Assembly (NCBI GenBank): GCA_029213065.1
Contig: JARGPH010000017.1
Span: 4,632 to 60,920 of the forward strand
Origin: Verrucomicrobiales bacterium
GTDB taxonomy: Bacteria; Verrucomicrobiota; Verrucomicrobiia; Verrucomicrobiales; DEV007
DNA length: 56,289 bases
Direction of reading: 5' to 3'
How positions within the stretch are numbered: position 1 is the stretch's first letter; each line of letters starts with the position of its first letter. This document shows, in pieces, positions 45,875 through 54,793 of the stretch. Position numbers and translations under genes: made by a program. A model generated the notes under the pieces. The model did not search any database. It was not told where the DNA came from and worked only from the letters and a program-made list of their open reading frames with translations.

Positions 45875-46348
45875 TTAAAGAATTTCTGACCGGATCAGGG
45901 CGAGATCCGGATCTTTCAACGCCAACTGGCGGTTGGCCGGTTTCATTTCGATCGATTGATTGAGCCACGTGAGCGCGGCCTGGCTTCTCTCCAGCGCGAC
46001 TTCGTAGCAGGCCAGGTTGTAGAAGTAGACGGGTTCTTCGAGAAGGGTTTTGGGACCGGATTGCAGGAAGTCGATCGCGTTCTGGGTTCGTCCCAGTGCA
46101 TGAAGGCAGTAAGCCCCCTGAATAAAGCCGGCATGATGCTCCGGATGTTGTTCCGAAAATTCTTCACAGAGCGTGAAGGCCTCATCGAGATCTTTCTTCA
46201 AGATCGAGATGATAATGTTCATCTCCTTTGCCTCCGGTGTGACGCGTCGCGCTTCAGACAGGCTCTCGATCGCGGCCGATGCCTCATCCAGCATCCCGAT
46301 ATCAATGTAGCCTCGTGCTTTGTCCAGCCAGGAAGGTTCGTTAATCAT
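45875..46348 (-). CDS. Small TPR protein
   Basis: 157 residues with four TPR-like helix pairs: SWLDKARGYIDIGMLDEASAA, DLDEAFTLCEEFSEQHPEH, AGFIQGAYCLHALGRTQNAI and YNLACYEVALERSQAALTWL. No signal or membrane segment. Probably a protein-interaction module; its partner may be the serine hydrolase encoded 11 bp downstream. It diverges from the Cys-containing protein at 46470. Confidence 0.75.
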   Translation of the reverse strand: MINEPSWLDKARGYIDIGMLDEASAAIESLSEARRVTPEAKEMNIIISILKKDLDEAFTLCEEFSEQHPEHHAGFIQGAYCLHALGRTQNAIDFLQSGPKTLLEEPVYFYNLACYEVALERSQAALTWLNQSIEMKPANRQLALKDPDLALIRSEIL

Positions 46349-46422
46349 TCTTCTTAACGAAACTTTACTCGCTGCGCTTTGTCAATTGCCGCCCGGCGAA
46401 CCGGTATCGCTAATCTCCACAT

Positions 46423-46451
46423 TTGACAATGGGAGGGCTCAGGAGTAGAAA
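46423..46451 (+). promoter_or_regulatory. Likely sigma-70-type promoter
   Basis: A perfect TTGACA at 46423-46428 is 17 bp from TAGAAA at 46446-46451. Transcription would start near 46458, just before the ATG at 46470. Confidence 0.5.
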
Positions 46452-46469
46452 ATCCCTGAATTCCCGAAA

Positions 46470-46904
46470 ATGGGCCACGGCATCGCAATCATCACACAGA
46501 AAGCTAAGCAGGGAGCGAAGATCGCTTTGTTGCTCGTGCTCGCTGTGTTGGTGTCAGGGGTTCTACCGCTTTTGGTTCAGGGGTATGCCTGGATCGATAT
46601 GGCGAGGAAGGCCGGTGGTATCCAGATGATTGGTGAAGTGGTCGCCAACGCCGAGCCCTGCAAAATCTGCTGTGCGGCTCAGGAGTTGCGGGAGAATTCC
46701 CGGGAAGGGGATGAAGCACCGCTTCCGGTCGAGCGCCTTGAGCTTTTGAAATCTCTCATCATGGACAAATCCGCGATCGACCTGCTTGCTGAGGAGGTCG
46801 GAAAGGATTCCGAAGTGAACTGGTTGCGCACCTTGAGAGCGCAACGCCCTTCCAGTTGCGAGTTCGCTCCCGCGACGCCACCGCCACGGGCCTTCGCAGC
46901 CTGA
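46470..46904 (+). CDS. Small secreted or anchored protein with a CKICC motif
   Basis: 144 residues. One membrane segment or signal peptide (IALLLVLAVLVSGVLPLLVQGYA) near the N-terminus. After it comes EPCKICCAAQEL, with three closely spaced cysteines, and a fourth in SSCEFAP near the end, which might bind metal or form disulfides. The remaining part is helical and acidic. I do not recognise the family. It starts behind a good promoter and is followed 156 bp later by the His/Met-rich barrel gene, with which it may be co-expressed. Confidence 0.6.
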   Translation: MGHGIAIITQKAKQGAKIALLLVLAVLVSGVLPLLVQGYAWIDMARKAGGIQMIGEVVANAEPCKICCAAQELRENSREGDEAPLPVERLELLKSLIMDKSAIDLLAEEVGKDSEVNWLRTLRAQRPSSCEFAPATPPPRAFAA

Positions 46905-47060
46905 TTCCCTGTCTGCAGCTTTCCTGCTCAGATCAGTAAGACCTTTTCCCGACGGGAAAGAGGCTCTGTTGCGCGTTTCCCGTTTGCGCCCTTTGAAACG
47001 GCCCTGCTCACCTCCGTGGGCTCCTTATATATTTTTAATACAAAAACCTTTTTTACGATA

Positions 47061-48152
47061 ATGTTTACTATTTCCAACACTATTAAACTGGCCGCAGTGG
47101 TCAGTGCTTTCAGTTCTCTCGCGGTTGCCGGAGACTACAATCCTAAAGCCGTCATCGACTCAAAATCAGTCTTTGAGGTTTCGGATTACGACTCTCACCG
47201 TGTCGACGCTCACGCGCCGATCGGAGTGATGGGGGATCACACTCACGAGGCGGGAGAGGTCATGCTTTCCTACCGTTACATGACGATGAAGATGGACGGA
47301 CATCGTGCCGGACGTGAAGAATTGACGAACCACCAGGTTTACAATTTCGGATACAGCGTCGCCGCAGAGGAGATGAACATGGACATGCACATGATCGGAA
47401 TGATGTATGCGCCGACCGATTGGTTGACGCTCATGACGATGGTGAACTTCGTGCAAATGAATATGACAATGACGAGCAACCCGCATGCCGCTCACGGTGG
47501 TCATGGCGGACACGGTGGCGGCCATACCGGCACCTTCGGTCATTCCAGCGAAGGCCTCGGCGACATCACTGTTGGTGGGTTGGTCAAAGTCTACGACCGG
47601 AACCGTCAGCGCGTTCACTTGAATCTCGGTTTCGTTCTTCCCACCGCTGAGGTGGATAAGAAAATGGGTGGTTCATTCCTCCCTTACGGAATGCAGCTCG
47701 GCAGCGGAACCTTCGATTTCAAACCCGGCATTACTTATCTCGGGCAGTCTGACCGCCTCTCGTGGGGTGCTCAAGTCATGGGAACGATTCGCCTCGAGGA
47801 TGAGAATGAGAGCGGTTTCGCTTTCGGTGACGGCGTCAATGCCACCACCTGGGTGGCGCACCCCCTGTCAGATGCTCTCAGCATTTCCGGGCGTTTGAAC
47901 TACTCATACTTCGAAGCGCTTGAGGGCCACTACAACGGTCCTCATGGACACTCGGCTCCCAATCATCTTCAGGCTAACTATGGTGGTCACACTCTCGAAG
48001 CGGGTGTCGGGCTGAACTACCTCTTCCAGGGCGGACTCCTTCAGGGACATCGCCTCGCTCTCGAGGTATTGACTCCGCTCTACCAGGACCTCAACGGTGT
48101 TGGCATGAACCGCGATTACAGCGTTGTTCTCGGCTGGCAGAAATCTTTCTGA
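47061..48152 (+). CDS. His/Met-rich outer-membrane beta-barrel protein
   Basis: 363 residues from the ATG at 47061; an in-frame GTG at 47016 would spoil the signal peptide (AFSSLAVA/GD). Amphipathic strands end with SVVLGWQKSF, with the terminal Phe that is recognised for barrel insertion. The first half is very rich in Met and His: YRYMTMKMDGHRAG, EEMNMDMHMIGMMYAP and AAHGGHGGHGGGH. Such patterns are typical of proteins that bind copper or silver. It probably belongs to the transporter (phenol-degradation MetA-like) barrel group. A hairpin follows the stop. A metal-handling role is inferred. Confidence 0.75.
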   Translation: MFTISNTIKLAAVVSAFSSLAVAGDYNPKAVIDSKSVFEVSDYDSHRVDAHAPIGVMGDHTHEAGEVMLSYRYMTMKMDGHRAGREELTNHQVYNFGYSVAAEEMNMDMHMIGMMYAPTDWLTLMTMVNFVQMNMTMTSNPHAAHGGHGGHGGGHTGTFGHSSEGLGDITVGGLVKVYDRNRQRVHLNLGFVLPTAEVDKKMGGSFLPYGMQLGSGTFDFKPGITYLGQSDRLSWGAQVMGTIRLEDENESGFAFGDGVNATTWVAHPLSDALSISGRLNYSYFEALEGHYNGPHGHSAPNHLQANYGGHTLEAGVGLNYLFQGGLLQGHRLALEVLTPLYQDLNGVGMNRDYSVVLGWQKSF

Positions 48153-48174
48153 TTCTGTTGGTTTGCCGGTGATT

Positions 48175-48207
48175 AAACAGGGTTCAATCGATGAGTTGAC
48201 CCTGTTT
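48175..48207 (+). terminator. Hairpin after the barrel gene, possible terminator
   Basis: AAACAGGGT (48175-48183) pairs with ACCCTGTTT (48199-48207), loop 15 bases. No T-tract follows. The arm sequence recurs in the hairpin at 3293-3323. Confidence 0.45.
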
Positions 48208-48233
48208 GATCGCCTACTCCGACGCGGGCTTTG

Positions 48234-50300
48234 TCAGGATTCAGGCTCCGTCGGGGAACCCTTCCATTTCCGGAAGCTGTTTTCCAGTGCCGTCTCCAGA
48301 TCGGCATCTCTTTTCCTTCCTGCGAACTGGACGGCGTAGTAGTAGGAGATTCCGCGCGAAACTTCGGGGGTCAGTTCAATCCTCCGCGAAAGCTCCGTTT
48401 CAAACTCCCGCCAGGTCATGCTGCGGTGAAAAGGGACTCCCTTGTCTGAGCCAACCTCTCGAAGCTCCCTGAGGTATGGGGGGATTTGAATCTCGCTCGA
48501 TGCGATGCGGGCGGACGAGCGGTCTCCCGGGAGTCTTCGCTTCTTCGTGATCTGAATCCAGAGCGCGATGCCAATGAGGATGACGGCAATAAAGAGGACG
48601 GTTATGAAGTTCAGAGAAAGAAATTCGATGATCCGGTCAAGGCCGCTTTCGATCCAGGGGCGGGTCGTCCTGCCGGGGATATCAAGGTCCGAAAAGTTGT
48701 GGTAGTCATTCACGTTCAGGGCCGTCACTTTCGCTGCTCCCGGAACTCGCGGGGCGGCCTCCTCCACTTCGGGGACGGTATCAAAAATGACCCAGCCTCG
48801 ATCGGAGGTCAGCACCTCGCTCCAGGTGTGAAAATCGCTGTCCCGGAAGGCAAAGAGGGCTTTTTTCCGGTCGACGGAACCACCGGTGTATCCATAAGCG
48901 AGCCGGGAGGGGATGCCCATGGTCCTCAGCATCAAAACGGTCGCGGCGCCGTAGTGCTCGCAATGCCCGGTGTGATCCCCGAAGATGAAATTCTCGATCG
49001 GGCTCATCTTTTCCGGTGTTGAGAAGGAGAGCGAGTATTCGGCTTTGCGGTCGAAGTAGTTTTGAATGGCATTCAGCGGATCCCCACGGTCGAAGGATCC
49101 CGTCAGTTTGCGAACCTGCGCACTGAGCGGCGACGGTGGCAGACTGAGATAGGGGCTGTTAGGCGGGAGGCGCTTTTCGAATTTGGTAATTCGTGAGGGT
49201 TTTCTGATCCCGGCCTCTGCGGTGAAGCGGAAGAGGGGAACCTCTTTCGGCGGGGAAAGCTGAAACCAGTTGTCGGCGAATTCGTAGACGGCGCTTGTAA
49301 GAATGGAGCGGGTCCCGGCCGCGAGCGGAAGACTCAACGATGCTTTTTGCTTGAGGAAAACGGAGTAGAGGTAGCCCCGGCCCGGCGGGGTGGCGAGCAG
49401 TTGCACTGTCGCGTCCTCCTCACCATCATCGAGATCATAGAGCCATTGACCGCTTCGCAGCGGGGCGATCACTTCATCGCTTTCAAAGCGTGTCAGGGTG
49501 GCGGTCCGGAAATAAAGCGGGCCTTTGCTCCAGTGATCGAGGAGAGCGGTGTCGTGCGGTTTTACAAAGAGTTGAACCTGGTGGTTGAAGGTCACATTGC
49601 CTTCGCGCGGGATTTTTCTCGAGGCGCCATCCATCGAGCCGGAGCTGCTTCCAATGTCAGTAGGGCGCTGGGGGGAGAGGTCCTCAGCGTCGTCGCGTTC
49701 GGCTCCGAAAGTCGACGCAAGGTAGGAAGTGCCTGCCACGGAGCCGGAGAGAATACCGGTGGCCACGAGGATGATCGCAGCGAAGGCCGCGAGGTGGGTT
49801 CGTGCTTTCGCGCCGGTGGTTATGATAAGTGATTTCAAGTAAATTGTCAGTGGCAGCACCGCGACGGGAAAGACCTGCCAGGCCCGGTAGTCATAGAGAA
49901 CCGTTGCCGACGCGCTCGCCGCGAGGATGGCTCCTCCGGCGAGTCCCGTTGCGAGTTGCGTTGGTTTGATGAGGCGTGGTTGAGAAGGCGCGGAAAGAAT
50001 CGCCAGCACTGCTGAGAACCACAGGAGAGCCATTCCGAGATGGAGTATCGCAGGCGTCTCCGCGCTCATGACCATGGCCTGACCCGACCGGAAAAGGTGC
50101 CATTCGATGACTCCGGCGGGAAGAGCAACCACGCTTGCGGCGATAAGCTGATGCGCCGGAGAGTGTCTCGTCCATCGCTTCGCGGCATAGCCTGTTAAGA
50201 CGACGATCGTGGAAAGCGCGAGGGGCAGGGGCGATCCCGAGAGCATCCAGGAGCAGAGAGATGCGAAAAGGAGGACGATCACTGAGTAGATTGCTAGCAT
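48234..50300 (-). CDS. Membrane-bound transglutaminase-like protein (TgpA/DUF3488 type)
   Basis: 688 residues from the ATG at 50300, which overlaps the end of the DUF58 gene; a longer frame from 50426 has no support. About six membrane segments cover the first 190 residues, as in TgpA. The periplasmic transglutaminase-like domain has the Cys in TGHCEHYGAATVLMLRTMG, the His in SDFHTWSEVL and the Asp in VIFDTVPE. One more helix and a cytoplasmic tail close the protein. It may cut or cross-link proteins at the envelope; the TgpA of Pseudomonas aeruginosa is essential. It is the last gene of the MoxR-DUF58-transglutaminase module. Confidence 0.9.
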   Translation of the reverse strand: MLAIYSVIVLLFASLCSWMLSGSPLPLALSTIVVLTGYAAKRWTRHSPAHQLIAASVVALPAGVIEWHLFRSGQAMVMSAETPAILHLGMALLWFSAVLAILSAPSQPRLIKPTQLATGLAGGAILAASASATVLYDYRAWQVFPVAVLPLTIYLKSLIITTGAKARTHLAAFAAIILVATGILSGSVAGTSYLASTFGAERDDAEDLSPQRPTDIGSSSGSMDGASRKIPREGNVTFNHQVQLFVKPHDTALLDHWSKGPLYFRTATLTRFESDEVIAPLRSGQWLYDLDDGEEDATVQLLATPPGRGYLYSVFLKQKASLSLPLAAGTRSILTSAVYEFADNWFQLSPPKEVPLFRFTAEAGIRKPSRITKFEKRLPPNSPYLSLPPSPLSAQVRKLTGSFDRGDPLNAIQNYFDRKAEYSLSFSTPEKMSPIENFIFGDHTGHCEHYGAATVLMLRTMGIPSRLAYGYTGGSVDRKKALFAFRDSDFHTWSEVLTSDRGWVIFDTVPEVEEAAPRVPGAAKVTALNVNDYHNFSDLDIPGRTTRPWIESGLDRIIEFLSLNFITVLFIAVILIGIALWIQITKKRRLPGDRSSARIASSEIQIPPYLRELREVGSDKGVPFHRSMTWREFETELSRRIELTPEVSRGISYYYAVQFAGRKRDADLETALENSFRKWKGSPTEPES

Positions 50301-51436
50301 CGTGTCCGGAGTTGCCTGCGGGTTCGCAGTTTGGGTTGAGATGCTGAGGAGAGGGATACTGAATCGAGGCAGGTGAGAGGCAGGCCGGTGGCGGTCAGAG
50401 TGGGTTCCCAATCGGCGAGCGGGCAATCACTGATCACGAAGAGATCATCGCATTGGTGGAATGAGGGAACCGCGGCGAGGAGGGATTCCGGAGAGGCGAG
50501 AGGGTGGCGGGATTGCAGGGCGAGTTGATCAATCGCTTTCGAAAAGCTTTCCTTGTCATCGAGGCGCTTCTGCTTGTCTGGCAGGATCTGATAGTGGACT
50601 TCGACGTCGAGAGAGCGGAAATGGAAGAGCAAGCCGGCAACGATCCGCAGGATCATCTCGAAGGTCTCCGGAGTCTCGATTTTCCCGGAGGGGGAGAATG
50701 AATGCACGAGGATACCGAAGCGGCGAGGGCGCGGCGACGGCGGTTCCGGCTCGCGGATGAGCAGTTCATCGCTTCGGATGCTGGCGGGCCAGTGGATCGA
50801 TTTGAGCGAGTCTCCCTGTCGGAATTCACGGAGGTATTTGAACTCGGCAGAGGGATCCGGCGGTGCAAACGAGGGGAGCGAAAAGTCGTCCTGAAGATTC
50901 TCGATGTAGCGTTTGAGATGGGGTGGAAGAAATGGCTTCGGGATGACGAGAAGACGCTGCGTATCGGTGAAGGCTGCGATTTTTTCCGACTCAAAAAAGC
51001 CCAGCGGCCAGGTAGAGGTCGCCCTCCAGTATTGTTTGCTGATCCCGCCGCGACAGGTGCGTTTCCCGGTGTACTGGAGCGAGCGGGTGTATCCGGGCGG
51101 CAGCGTCGACCTATCGTCGATGGCGCTTTCGGAAAGAGGATCGTGAAAGCTGAATTCCGGCAGCGGGAGGTAGGGGGCTTGATTGGAGAGGGTGCACTTC
51201 ACCGGAAAGCTTTCCCCGGCAACGCCGCGGCGCGGGAGGGTGCGGGTGAGGTCGAGTCCTCCGAGGGCGTGAGATGCCAAAAGCCTGCAAAGGCCCCAGA
51301 TCAATCCGGTGAGTAGGCCTGCCGCAAGCAGGAGCGTTGAGAACGTAACCAGTCCTGAGAGGATAAGGAGTCCGGCCCCTATCAATGCGCAAATCCCGAC
51401 GGGGCGTTGCGTGAGAGTGGGGCGCTGGTTGTCCAT
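50294..51436 (-). CDS. DUF58 membrane protein
   Basis: 380 residues. Two membrane helices at the N-terminus (ALIGAGLLILSGLVTF, LLAAGLLTGLIWGL) are followed by a cytoplasmic or periplasmic beta-rich stretch and the DUF58 signature LREFRQGDSLKSIHWPASIR, then a von Willebrand A-like domain (FGILVHSFSPSG). DUF58 proteins go with MoxR ATPases and transglutaminases in a conserved module of unknown exact function. Here the ATPase is 12 bp upstream and the transglutaminase overlaps its stop. Confidence 0.92.
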   Translation of the reverse strand: MDNQRPTLTQRPVGICALIGAGLLILSGLVTFSTLLLAAGLLTGLIWGLCRLLASHALGGLDLTRTLPRRGVAGESFPVKCTLSNQAPYLPLPEFSFHDPLSESAIDDRSTLPPGYTRSLQYTGKRTCRGGISKQYWRATSTWPLGFFESEKIAAFTDTQRLLVIPKPFLPPHLKRYIENLQDDFSLPSFAPPDPSAEFKYLREFRQGDSLKSIHWPASIRSDELLIREPEPPSPRPRRFGILVHSFSPSGKIETPETFEMILRIVAGLLFHFRSLDVEVHYQILPDKQKRLDDKESFSKAIDQLALQSRHPLASPESLLAAVPSFHQCDDLFVISDCPLADWEPTLTATGLPLTCLDSVSLSSASQPKLRTRRQLRTRC

Positions 51437-51448
51437 CCGGGAAAGGGA

Positions 51449-52405
51449 TTACTCGACGTGAGTGGTCTCGAGGATTTCTTTGAGAAGGAGCCGGGTCGTC
51501 TCCCGCTTCCGTGAAACGCTGTCGTCATCGAGATCGGTGTGTCGCATCTCGACGCGATGAATCACGCAGGGGAGAAAGGCGCGCTTCACGTCGTCGGGAT
51601 AGACCGCTTCGTGATCTTCAATGTAGGCAATTGCCCGCGCCATCCGCATGATCGCGAGGGCGCCGCGGTTGCTGATTGTCGTGTTCAGCTCCGTGTGATT
51701 GCGAACCGCATCGCAAAGCCGGACGATGTATCGCGCGACGCTGGAGGAAAGGGGGAGGGCGAGAGCTTCCCTCTGGAGCTCGTGGATTTCAGCGGTCGTG
51801 AAAATCGGCTCAGAGGATTTCCTCTCGCTTGCTGCCGCATCGACTTTGGCATGGTGCTCGAGGATGCGGCATCGCACCGCTTCGTCGGCGAGATCCATTT
51901 CGATGGCGATGAGAAAGCGGTCGAGTTGTGGCTCGGGCAGGGGAAAGGTTCCGGAGCGGTGGCGGTTGTTTCTTGTCGCGATGACCTGAAAGACTTCGGG
52001 AAGGCTATGCGAGACGCCATCGATCGTGACCTGGCCCTCGTTCATGCATTCGAGAAGGGCGCTCTGAATGCGCGGGCTGGTTCGGTTGATCTCGTCGGCG
52101 AGGAGAAGGTTGGTGAAGACCGGTCCCTCGACAAACTCGAAGGCTTCCCTGTCTTTCCGGTAGATCGAATACCCGGTGAGATCGGCGGGGAGAAGATCCG
52201 GGGTGAACTGGATGCGTTTGAACTGTCCGGAGACAGCCCCCGCGAGTGCTTTCGCGAGAGAGGTTTTTCCAACGCCGGGAGGGCCGTCGATGAGGACGTG
52301 CCCGCCCGCGATGAGAGCAGCGAGTAATTCGTAAGTCGCCGTTTCCGAGCCGAGGACTGTCCCGTTGAGCTGGCCTTGAAGGCTCTCCAGTTTTTTACGG
52401 CTCAT
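51449..52405 (-). CDS. MoxR family AAA+ ATPase
   Basis: 318 residues. Walker A GPPGVGKT (41-48), Walker B LLLADEINR (Asp104-Glu105), sensor motif VIATRNNRHRSG, and Arg finger region EPQLDRF. MoxR ATPases act as chaperones that help insert metal cofactors or assemble complexes. It lies 9 bp after the stop of argS on the same strand and 12 bp before the DUF58 gene. Cytoplasmic. The family call is firm; the client is unknown. Confidence 0.95.
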   Translation of the reverse strand: MSRKKLESLQGQLNGTVLGSETATYELLAALIAGGHVLIDGPPGVGKTSLAKALAGAVSGQFKRIQFTPDLLPADLTGYSIYRKDREAFEFVEGPVFTNLLLADEINRTSPRIQSALLECMNEGQVTIDGVSHSLPEVFQVIATRNNRHRSGTFPLPEPQLDRFLIAIEMDLADEAVRCRILEHHAKVDAAASERKSSEPIFTTAEIHELQREALALPLSSSVARYIVRLCDAVRNHTELNTTISNRGALAIMRMARAIAYIEDHEAVYPDDVKRAFLPCVIHRVEMRHTDLDDDSVSRKRETTRLLLKEILETTHVE

Positions 52406-52414
52406 TCCGGTGTT

Positions 52415-54145
52415 CTACATTTTCTCGGTCGTCCGGATCCCGAGCAATCCGAGACCGCAACGGAGGACTTGTCCGGTCAGTTCGCAGATTGCGAGACGTG
52501 TTTGACGGATGTCGCCTTCCTCTTTGAGGACGGGGCAGGCTTCCCAGAATTTGTGATAGGTCGTCGCCACTTCGTAAAGGTAGGCGGCGAGTGTGTTCGG
52601 ACGGAAATCATTGAGCACTGACGGAACCACTTCGGCGAACTGAGCGAGTTTTAGAATGAGATCTTTCTCCGCGTCGGCGGTCAAAGTCAGATTGCCGCCG
52701 GGTTCGAAATCCTTCCCGAGCTTACGGAAGATCGCCCGTGTCCTCACGTAGGCGTTGAGCAGATACGGCGCGGTGTTGCCTTTCAGGGCGAGCATCGTGT
52801 CCCAGTCAAAGATGTAATCGGTCATCCGGTACTGGCTCAGTTCCGCGTATTTGACGGAACCGATTCCGATGATCTCGGCGATCTCCGCCTTTTCCTCTTC
52901 GGGAAGGTCGGGATTCTTCTCGTCGATGATGACGCGGGCACGAACGACCGCTTCGTCGAGAACGTCGGCGAGCTGGACGGTGTCACCCGAACGGGTTCTC
53001 AGCATCTTGCGATCTTTCCCGAGAATGCTTCCGAAAGGAATGAATTCGAGCTCCGCTTTCTGGCCCCGCTTTTCGGAGACGAGGAAGATTTGATCGAAGT
53101 GGAGTTGCTGCGGTGCGCCGACGACATACCAGATCGCATCAGCTTTGAGCTCGTTGATACGGTAATCGATCGTGGCGAGGTCGGTCGTCGCGTAGAGAAA
53201 GCCACCGTCCGATTTGCGGATGATGGTGGGCTTGTCGGCGAGTTTCTCGACTTCGGGAAAGAAGACACAAATCGCGCCGTCGGATTCCTCCGCGATTCCC
53301 GCCGCGAGGAGTTCATCGACGATGGGGGCGAGCTGATCGTTGTAGAAACTCTCCCCGAGCCAGTAGTCGAATTTCACATCGAGGCGATCGTAAATTTTCT
53401 GAAGTCCGATTTTGGAAAGCTCGATGCAGCGTTCCCAGATTTTAAGATTCTCCTCGTCACCTCCCTGGAGTTTCACCAGCTCCGCTTTGCAGACTTCCTT
53501 CAGCGCTTCGTCGTCTTTGGTCTTCGCGTTGACGTCGCGATAGATGCGGAGGAGTTCCGGGATCGGATCGGTTTCGAGAGCGGTTTCATCGAGGAGGTTT
53601 TTCCATCCCCAGAGGATCATTCCGAACTGCGTGCCCCAGTCGCCGATGTGGTTGTCTGAGATCACAGTGTGACCGGCGAATTTGGCGACGCGGGTGAGGC
53701 AGTCACCGATGATGGTGCTGCGGATGTGGCCGACGTGCATCGGTTTGGCGACGTTGGGAGCCGAAAAGTCAGCAACGATCGTCTTCGGTTCTGCCGCCTT
53801 TTCAAGACCGAGTTGATCGGGATCGTTGAGAAGCGATTGCAAAACGGACTCGAGTGATTCCTGCGTGATGCGAAAATTGATGAAGCCGGGGCCGGCAATC
53901 TCCGGCTTTTCGGAAAGAGTTCCGCCGTCGAACTGTTCGATGATGGCCGCTGCGACTTCGCGGGGATTCTTGCGGAGTTGCTTCGCGAGGATCATCGCGG
54001 CGTTCGACTGGTAGTCACCGAACTGGCGGTTCTGTGCCTGGTCGATCTGTGCGTTGAATCCCTCCGGCAATTCACCGGCGAAATCGGTTTTTGAAAGAGC
54101 GTCGTTGAGTCTGGATGCGAGTTGATCCGCAAATGTCTTAGCCAT
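52415..54145 (-). CDS. argS: Arginine--tRNA ligase
   Basis: 576 residues, the normal length. An N-terminal tRNA-D-loop domain (FGDYQSNAAMILAKQL), then the class I signature HVGHIRST (137-144) for the adenylate, a GKDRKMLRTRSGDT stretch standing for KMSKS, and the anticodon-binding DALR domain near the C-terminus (YLYEVATTYHKFWEACPVL, LGLLGIRTTEKM). It charges tRNA-Arg with arginine in the cytoplasm. The MoxR gene starts 9 bp after its stop, so the essential gene heads, or is part of, the envelope operon. Confidence 0.97.
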   Translation of the reverse strand: MAKTFADQLASRLNDALSKTDFAGELPEGFNAQIDQAQNRQFGDYQSNAAMILAKQLRKNPREVAAAIIEQFDGGTLSEKPEIAGPGFINFRITQESLESVLQSLLNDPDQLGLEKAAEPKTIVADFSAPNVAKPMHVGHIRSTIIGDCLTRVAKFAGHTVISDNHIGDWGTQFGMILWGWKNLLDETALETDPIPELLRIYRDVNAKTKDDEALKEVCKAELVKLQGGDEENLKIWERCIELSKIGLQKIYDRLDVKFDYWLGESFYNDQLAPIVDELLAAGIAEESDGAICVFFPEVEKLADKPTIIRKSDGGFLYATTDLATIDYRINELKADAIWYVVGAPQQLHFDQIFLVSEKRGQKAELEFIPFGSILGKDRKMLRTRSGDTVQLADVLDEAVVRARVIIDEKNPDLPEEEKAEIAEIIGIGSVKYAELSQYRMTDYIFDWDTMLALKGNTAPYLLNAYVRTRAIFRKLGKDFEPGGNLTLTADAEKDLILKLAQFAEVVPSVLNDFRPNTLAAYLYEVATTYHKFWEACPVLKEEGDIRQTRLAICELTGQVLRCGLGLLGIRTTEKM

Positions 54146-54186
54146 CGTTGTTCTGAGAAAAAATCTAAAGTGTGAAAGAGAGCGAC

Positions 54187-54654
54187 TTAAACGCTCGAAG
54201 CTTTCAGGGAAAGAATATCGAGCAGTTCCTCTCCGCTCGTCGCATCGGCAAGCCGGTTGCGTGTTTCCGCGCTGTTGAGGATCTTAGCAATCGCCGCGAG
54301 CGTTTTCAAATGCATCGTGTATTGCGATTCGGGAACGAGGAAAAGGACCACAAAGTGGACCGGGGCGCGGTCGAGAGCGCAAAAATCGATCCCGCCGGTG
54401 GATCGGCCGAAAACGGCGACCACTTCACCGAGGTCTTTAATAAAGCAGTGTGGAATCGCGATTCCGCCACCGATTCCGGTGCTGCGCTGGTCCTCCCTGA
54501 GCCGGAGGGCTTTCAGGGTCGTCTCATGGAGCGATTCATCGAGATCCCCGTTTTCGACAAGATGGGCGACCAATTCCTCGATCGCAGGCCAGTGCTCGTT
54601 TGACTGCATTTCAGCAATCACACGATTGGATGTGAGTAATTCGGCGAGGATCAT
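54187..54654 (-). CDS. PTS EIIA protein of the fructose/nitrogen type
   Basis: 155 residues. The EIIA-fru/Ntr fold with the phosphorylated His69 in GGGIAIPHCFIKD, preceded by LREDQRSTGIGGG and followed by FVVLFLVPESQYTMHLKTLA. It accepts phosphate from HPr-type proteins; without a linked permease it is probably regulatory (PtsN-like) rather than a sugar transporter subunit. It stands 41 bp upstream of argS on the same strand and may be co-transcribed. Confidence 0.92.
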   Translation of the reverse strand: MILAELLTSNRVIAEMQSNEHWPAIEELVAHLVENGDLDESLHETTLKALRLREDQRSTGIGGGIAIPHCFIKDLGEVVAVFGRSTGGIDFCALDRAPVHFVVLFLVPESQYTMHLKTLAAIAKILNSAETRNRLADATSGEELLDILSLKASSV

Positions 54655-54793
54655 GTGGAAAAGGAATCAGATTTGGGAGAACCTTCGAGCGAGCATAAGC
54701 ACGAGCGAGGACGGATCAAGACACATTTTACGCCGTTGATGCTTTACAATCTGCGGTTCAACGCTCTGTTGGGAGCAATCTCTCTAATCAACG

